Source: Chlamydiia bacterium
GTDB taxonomy: Bacteria > Chlamydiota > Chlamydiia > Chlamydiales > JAAZZY01
DNA: 17,308 nt
Reading direction: 5' to 3'
Assembly: GCA_014239035.1 (NCBI GenBank)
Contig: JAAZZY010000026.1
Coordinates: 1-17,308 of the forward strand
The notes beneath the pieces are model-generated. The model did not search any database. It had not been told where the DNA came from and saw only the letters and a list, made by a program, of their open reading frames with translations. The position numbers and the translations under genes are program-made. This document shows, in pieces, positions 13,536 through 17,308 of the stretch (positions within the stretch are counted from its first letter, which is position 1; each line of letters begins with the position of its first letter).

Positions 13536-15434
13536 TTAACTACAAATCCATTCGATTTCTCTTTGAATTAGGTCGATAGATTTTATACGTACTTTTACAT
13601 TTTTACCAACTTGAAAGGAGGCCTTTCTGCGCTCTCCTCTAAAGCGAGCTTTTTTCTCGTCAAAGATAAAGTAATCATTGCCAAGGTCAGAGACATGGAT
13701 AAAGCCCTCATAAAGAAGTTCGGGAATCTCAAAGAAAAGGCCAAAGTGTTTTACCTTTGTAACTATAGCGTTATAAATGTGACCGGGCTTCTCTCTTTTG
13801 AAATAGCGCATCATCTTGAGGTCGCGAACTGCGCTTTCAGCTTTGGCAGAGAGCCTTTCTTGATCTGAGCAGCGATCTGCAATTTCAGAGATGTTGACAT
13901 CTTTAAGTTCTTTAAAGACTTGTCGATGTATTACAAGGTCAACATATCTGCGTATTGGGCTTGTAAAATGAGTGTAATAATCTAACTGAAGGCCATAGTG
14001 TCCTGCATTGTCAGGGCTGTAGCAGGCAAGCTTCATACATTTTATAAAATGTATGGACATATAGTGCTCAATTTCAGAGCCTTTTATGCTTTCGAAAAGC
14101 TTTTGGAGATCTTGCTGGGTAGGAGGGTTTTTTAAATCAGCCCCAAGGGTTTGAGCCATCTGCACAAAATTATTAATATTATCAGGCTTAGGTTCTTCAT
14201 GAATCCTAAAAGGAATCGGAACTCCTTTATCGCTTAGATGTTTGGCTATTACTTCGTTGTTTTTGAGCATGAATTCTTCAATCATCTGGTGTGTGATATC
14301 GTATTCCACTTTTTTAAAGGCTTTGGGGACACCGCTTTTATCTAAGATCATTTTAGAATCAGCTAAGGCTAAATCAATGCATCCTCTTAGTTTGCGCCCC
14401 TTTTTTAAAATAAGAGCCATTTTTTCTAGTTCAACGAGGTTGTTATAGAGAGAGTGCTTTTTTTTCTTATCTAAGATGAGCTTGACTTCTTCATAGGTAA
14501 ATCGTTGACAGCTTTTAATAATGGAGCGTGTAATGCGGTATGAGAGCAACTCTCCTTTATTACTGTAAGTCATGAAAGTTGAAACGGCTAGTCTCGGAAC
14601 ATTAGGTTTTAAGCTGCAAAGATTGTCTGCGAGCTCCTTGGGAAGCATTGAGACGCATTGATCAGGGAAATATGTAGAATTACACCTTAGAAAGGCCTCT
14701 CTATCTAATGCCGAGCCTTCTTCAACAAAGAAGGAGACATCAGCGATATGCACACCGAGCTCATAGTGGCCCTTTTTAGTCTTCTCTAAAGAAATTGCAT
14801 CATCATAATCTTTGGCTGTCTCAGGATCGATAGTAAAAGTTGTCAGGCTTTGCAGATCTTCGCGATTAGAGTAGAGTTTTGTATCAATTTCTTGGGGAAG
14901 CTTTTTGACCTCTTCTAAGACATCACGTGGGAAATCTAGTTTAAGTGCGAACTCCGAAATAGCGACATCAGTGTCAATTAGCGGATCTTTGATTTGCCCC
15001 AGGTATTGTTTAAACTTTCCTTTTAATTTACGTTTAGAGTTATTGGAATCAAGTTGAATCAAAATGCGGTCACCCTTCTTCAAAGATTCGTTCTTAGGAA
15101 GGATGAACTCAAGTTCTTTTGAAGGGCCTAAAAGGGGAGATAAAAGATAACCTTTTGCCCCGGCTGTTGCAGTAACGGTTCCCGCAATATACTGGAGCTT
15201 TCGCTGTAGAATTTCTACAACTTCACCTTCATAACCTTTTGAATCTTTACCTAAGACATTTACCCGAACTAAATCACCTTCTACAGCAAAAGCTGTGGAG
15301 TTTTTGGGGATGAAAACCTCTGCGCTAAATTCTTTACTATTTGGTTTTACAAAACCAAAGCCTAAACGATGTGACTTGAAGTAGCCTATGATCTGTTTAT
15401 TTTTTTTCACAAAAATATATTGAGGGGTTTGCAC
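13536..15434 (-). CDS. rnr: Ribonuclease R (RNB-family 3'-5' exoribonuclease)
   Basis: A 632-residue exoribonuclease that degrades structured RNA from the 3' end in the cytoplasm. Order of domains: cold-shock domain about 15-75 (IIGYFKSHRLGFGFVKP, VFIPKNS), second cold-shock domain about 80-150, RNB catalytic domain about 190-530 and S1 domain about 553-632 (YNAIVTKVKHFGLFFEI). The catalytic acidic cluster TIDPETAKDYDDA gives Asp203, Asp209, Asp211 and Asp212; HIADVSFFV and FTSPIRRYVDLVIHRQ are further RNB signatures. It lacks the N-terminal helix-turn-helix and the Lys-rich tail of E. coli RNase R (813 residues). The start is GTG at 15434: an in-frame TAA lies two codons upstream and no ATG precedes the first cold-shock strand. 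No good Shine-Dalgarno is visible. Confidence 0.93.
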   Translation of the reverse strand: MQTPQYIFVKKNKQIIGYFKSHRLGFGFVKPNSKEFSAEVFIPKNSTAFAVEGDLVRVNVLGKDSKGYEGEVVEILQRKLQYIAGTVTATAGAKGYLLSPLLGPSKELEFILPKNESLKKGDRILIQLDSNNSKRKLKGKFKQYLGQIKDPLIDTDVAISEFALKLDFPRDVLEEVKKLPQEIDTKLYSNREDLQSLTTFTIDPETAKDYDDAISLEKTKKGHYELGVHIADVSFFVEEGSALDREAFLRCNSTYFPDQCVSMLPKELADNLCSLKPNVPRLAVSTFMTYSNKGELLSYRITRSIIKSCQRFTYEEVKLILDKKKKHSLYNNLVELEKMALILKKGRKLRGCIDLALADSKMILDKSGVPKAFKKVEYDITHQMIEEFMLKNNEVIAKHLSDKGVPIPFRIHEEPKPDNINNFVQMAQTLGADLKNPPTQQDLQKLFESIKGSEIEHYMSIHFIKCMKLACYSPDNAGHYGLQLDYYTHFTSPIRRYVDLVIHRQVFKELKDVNISEIADRCSDQERLSAKAESAVRDLKMMRYFKREKPGHIYNAIVTKVKHFGLFFEIPELLYEGFIHVSDLGNDYFIFDEKKARFRGERRKASFQVGKNVKVRIKSIDLIQREIEWICS

Positions 15435-15498
15435 TATTTAAAGTACTATCATAGCATCATCTAAATTTTAAAACTAAAGAAATCACGGAATTACATTC

Positions 15499-15505
15499 AA
15501 GGAGG
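15499..15505 (+). promoter_or_regulatory. Strong Shine-Dalgarno (AAGGAGG)
   Basis: Lies five bases before the ATG at 15511 and fixes the start of the second ankyrin protein; the later Met5 (ATG at 15523) is too far for it. Confidence 0.85.
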
Positions 15506-15510
15506 ATTTT

Positions 15511-16524
15511 ATGGACTTAGGTATGTCAAACATCAATTTCAATATATCAAACTATGATCTAGTAGGGGGATACCCGGGATGCTCTTTAAGCCCGCTCGAT
15601 GCAGCACCTCAATTTTTTATTGAACCAGAATCTGTGCAATCTCAGATGATGCATGCAGCATATGTTGGAATAACGCTCATAGGTACCCTTGTGTCTCGCA
15701 GTGAACCCTTAGTAGGAACGGCGATCCAAACTATCGCCCAAACACCAAAAATTACACGTAATATGCTTGGGTATAAACAAACTTTTACCCAAGCGCTGAC
15801 AAGCGATTCTATTTCAGGAGCAGCAAGACTCGTAAGTGCGGTCACCGCTATACTTTTCCCCCCAGCAAGATCTGCATTAGCGATTTTAAATATGGCCTTA
15901 TTTATACTTGAAGAGGCAACTCTAATGCGTAATAGAGAAAATATTAAGGTGCAGGTTCTTTTTCAGGGAGCCGATACGCATAACGATACAAAAGTAATTG
16001 AGCAAATAGGGCAAATGAAGATCCATAGGCCCAATTTTGCGAGTGACTGCAACCCTCTTTTTCTAGCAGTTCATAACTCATCACCGTTCATAGTTGATCA
16101 ATTTGCATCTTTAAAGTCAGCTGATTTAAACCCTACTAATAGCAAGGGTAATACACCGTTATCTGAAGCTGTTGCTCAAAACGACATGAAACTTGTGGAT
16201 TCATTTCTAAACCTCGACGGGGTTGATATAGATAGAAAGAATAATGCAGGCGATTCACCCGTCGCAATTGCAGTAAACCAAGGGTCTGTAGGTATGGCAG
16301 GACTTCTAGCATTAGCCGGGGCCAATGTAAACTTTTATGGAAGAAATGCCGTTCACTTAGCTCACCGCTGTTATAACATGGATTCGCTTCCCATGTTCCA
16401 TGCTCTGAGTAAGAACCTCGAGTTTAATCGTCAAGCTCAGGATATGTTCGGCAAAACAATCTATGAACGTGCTATAAAAGATGGCAAACAAAGATGGGTC
16501 GATGCACTTGCACAAAAATCTTAG
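15511..16524 (+). CDS. Ankyrin-repeat protein with hydrophobic segments (candidate effector)
   Basis: A 337-residue protein. Residues about 45-63 (MMHAAYVGITLIGTLVS) and 105-135 (LVSAVTAILFPP, LAILNMALFILEEA) are hydrophobic and may insert in a membrane. From about 180 to 335 there are ankyrin-type repeats: NPLFLAVHNSSPFIVDQF, GNTPLSEAVAQNDMKLVDSF, GDSPVAIAVNQGSVGMAGLL, NAVHLAHRCYNMDSLPMF and GKTIYERAIKDGKQRWVDAL. No Sec signal is visible. The combination of membrane segments plus ankyrins recalls the larger ankyrin protein in this window, though the kinase-like part is absent. In intracellular bacteria such proteins often act on host targets; here this is inference. It starts 77 bases from the RNase R start on the opposite strand, and a terminator follows it. 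Confidence 0.75.
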   Translation: MDLGMSNINFNISNYDLVGGYPGCSLSPLDAAPQFFIEPESVQSQMMHAAYVGITLIGTLVSRSEPLVGTAIQTIAQTPKITRNMLGYKQTFTQALTSDSISGAARLVSAVTAILFPPARSALAILNMALFILEEATLMRNRENIKVQVLFQGADTHNDTKVIEQIGQMKIHRPNFASDCNPLFLAVHNSSPFIVDQFASLKSADLNPTNSKGNTPLSEAVAQNDMKLVDSFLNLDGVDIDRKNNAGDSPVAIAVNQGSVGMAGLLALAGANVNFYGRNAVHLAHRCYNMDSLPMFHALSKNLEFNRQAQDMFGKTIYERAIKDGKQRWVDALAQKS

Positions 16525-16546
16525 AATGAGCACTACATAGCAGTAG

Positions 16547-16584
16547 AGAGCTTACGAATTTGAAAAATCTGCTAAGCTCTTTTT
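16547..16584 (+). terminator. Probable rho-independent terminator after the ankyrin gene
   Basis: AGAGCTTA at 16547-16554 pairs with TAAGCTCT at 16573-16580, with an 18-base loop, followed by a T-run at 16580-16584. It separates the ankyrin gene from leuS. Confidence 0.6.
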
Positions 16585-16650
16585 AAAATAATTCACTTTT
16601 AACACCTTTTATGGCAGTATATTGCACATTATTAAAAAAATAAGTTATCC

Positions 16651-17308
16651 ATGGAAGAGACACAAAGGTCCGCAAAAAAGAATTTTGACCCACATACCTA
16701 TGAAATAAAATGGCAAAACTATTGGGAAAAAAATGAAATCTATCGATCAGAAATAGATCATTCAAAACCTAAATACTATGTTTTGGATATGCTTCCCTAT
16801 CCTTCAGGGGCGGGTCTGCATGTGGGGCACCCAGTGGGCTATACAGCAACTGACATCATATCGAGACATAAAAGACAACTGGGATATAATGTTATTCATC
16901 CCATGGGCTGGGATAGTTTTGGACTACCAGCTGAACAATATGCGGTTCAAACAGGTATTCATCCGAAAATTACTACCGAAAAAAATATCGATAACATTCG
17001 TTCTCAGCTTAAAAGACTTGGTTTCGACTATGACTGGAGTCGCGAAATTAAAACGAGCGATCCTAAGTTTTATAAATGGACTCAATGGATCTTCAACAAA
17101 CTCTATGAAAGGGGGCTTGCTTACCAAGCAGATATGATGGTGAACTTCTGCCCGGCTCTTGGAACAGCTTTATCCAATGAAGAAGTTATTAATATTAGAG
17201 TAAAGTACAGCATAGGCAAAGCATGTAGATACATCATGCCTATGTTTATGACCACGGCAGAGAGTTGTGTGTTCGGGGGAACACTCTCTCTTCCTACATT
17301 AAACTTGT
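16651..17308 (+). CDS. leuS: Leucyl-tRNA synthetase, 5' part; sequence leaves the family at about 17194
   Basis: Class I aminoacyl-tRNA synthetase charging tRNA-Leu. The visible 5' part has the expected LeuRS features: FDPHTYEIKWQNYWEKN near 12-28, YVLDMLPYPSGAGLHVGH with the HIGH-type HVGH at 57-60, GYNVIHPMGWDSFGLPAE near 78-95, and LGFDYDWSREI and FYKWTQWIF further on. The zinc-region start NFCPALGTALSNEEVIN reaches residue 181. In LeuRS the next residues should continue G-x-S-E-R-G-x-H-P; instead the frame reads IRVKYSIGKACRY and onward, with no likeness to LeuRS, though it stays open to the window end. The gene either carries an insertion here or the last 115 bases are misassembled. No strong Shine-Dalgarno precedes the ATG. 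Confidence 0.9.
   Translation, partial: MEETQRSAKKNFDPHTYEIKWQNYWEKNEIYRSEIDHSKPKYYVLDMLPYPSGAGLHVGHPVGYTATDIISRHKRQLGYNVIHPMGWDSFGLPAEQYAVQTGIHPKITTEKNIDNIRSQLKRLGFDYDWSREIKTSDPKFYKWTQWIFNKLYERGLAYQADMMVNFCPALGTALSNEEVINIRVKYSIGKACRYIMPMFMTTAESCVFGGTLSLPTLNL
17194..17308 (+). other. Foreign, hairpin-rich sequence inside leuS
   Basis: These 115 bases replace the expected LeuRS coding sequence. They contain two hairpins: CATAGGCA at 17211-17218 with TGCCTATG at 17237-17244, enclosing ATGT/ACAT; and GAGAG/CTCTC plus GTGTTC/GAACAC between 17260 and 17290 with a GGGG loop. That density of structure, absent from the rest of leuS, suggests a structured RNA or a mobile-element end. It does not begin with the GUGYG of a group II intron. 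No known IS end or catalytic intron core is visible in the part that lies within the window. Confidence 0.45.

Noticed and set aside
13611..14448. Plus-strand frames opposite RNase R
   Set aside because: Antisense shadows of an obvious RNB-domain gene.
16583..17137. Other-frame open frames over leuS
   Set aside because: They conflict with the clear LeuRS frame and lack ribosome sites.
17186..17308. Group II intron or intein in leuS
   Set aside because: No GUGYG start for a group II intron, and the insert does not begin with Cys/Ser or show an intein block; left open as an unidentified insert or assembly error.
1..17308. CRISPR array, prophage, transposase or integrase
   Set aside because: No regularly spaced repeats and no protein with the matching motifs were seen on either strand.

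Overview
This AT-rich window most likely comes from a member of the Chlamydiae, and from the environmental (Parachlamydia/Simkania/Rhabdochlamydia-like) side rather than Chlamydia itself. The reasons are: (i) a minus-strand run of two tiny basic genes, ybeY and a CBS-domain CorC/CNNM-like gene, which as I recall is the order of the CT421.1-CT423 block of Chlamydia trachomatis; (ii) the small basic protein at 11484-11642, which resembles a family I know mainly from Chlamydiae and Verrucomicrobia; (iii) ankyrin-repeat proteins with hydrophobic segments and an M91-type protease, which look like secreted effectors of an intracellular bacterium. The assignment is an inference from gene content; no marker gene was compared.

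Layout. 1-85: 5' end of an unknown minus-strand gene. 177-3011 (-): a large ankyrin-repeat protein with a PI3/PI4-kinase-like C-terminal domain. 3310-4224 (+): an EamA/DMT transporter, whose 3' end overlaps that of hemF (4199-4996, -). 5121-5277 (+): tRNA-Ala(UGC) and tRNA-Ile(GAU) with a plausible shared promoter. 5284-6381 (-): a likely M91 (NleD-like) zinc protease ending 6 bases from tRNA-Ile. 6668-7221 (+): two small unrecognised genes behind a strong Shine-Dalgarno. 7301-8769 (+): a DUF2608 HAD protein translationally coupled to an RlmB-type rRNA methyltransferase. 8757-13245 (-): speE-like gene, corC-like gene, ybeY, two tiny basic genes and tandem DUF502 membrane proteins. 13370-13522 (-): a short SDR fragment. 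13536-15432 (-): RNase R. 15511-16524 (+): a second ankyrin protein with a terminator after it. 16651-17308 (+): the start of leuS, whose sequence stops looking like LeuRS at about 17194.

The genes fall into two groups. Housekeeping genes cover RNA metabolism and translation (RNase R, YbeY, RlmB, two tRNAs, LeuRS), haem synthesis (HemF), polyamine chemistry (SpeE-like) and envelope functions (DUF502, CorC). Between them lie candidate host-interaction genes: the ankyrin kinase, the M91 protease and the second ankyrin protein. There is no CRISPR array, transposase, integrase or rRNA.

The points most worth following up are the ankyrin-PI-kinase-like fusion, the abrupt change inside leuS into hairpin-rich sequence at the right edge, the SpeE homologue with a signal peptide and a D-to-N change in its active-site motif, the M91 protease abutting tRNA-Ile, and the decayed SDR fragment.
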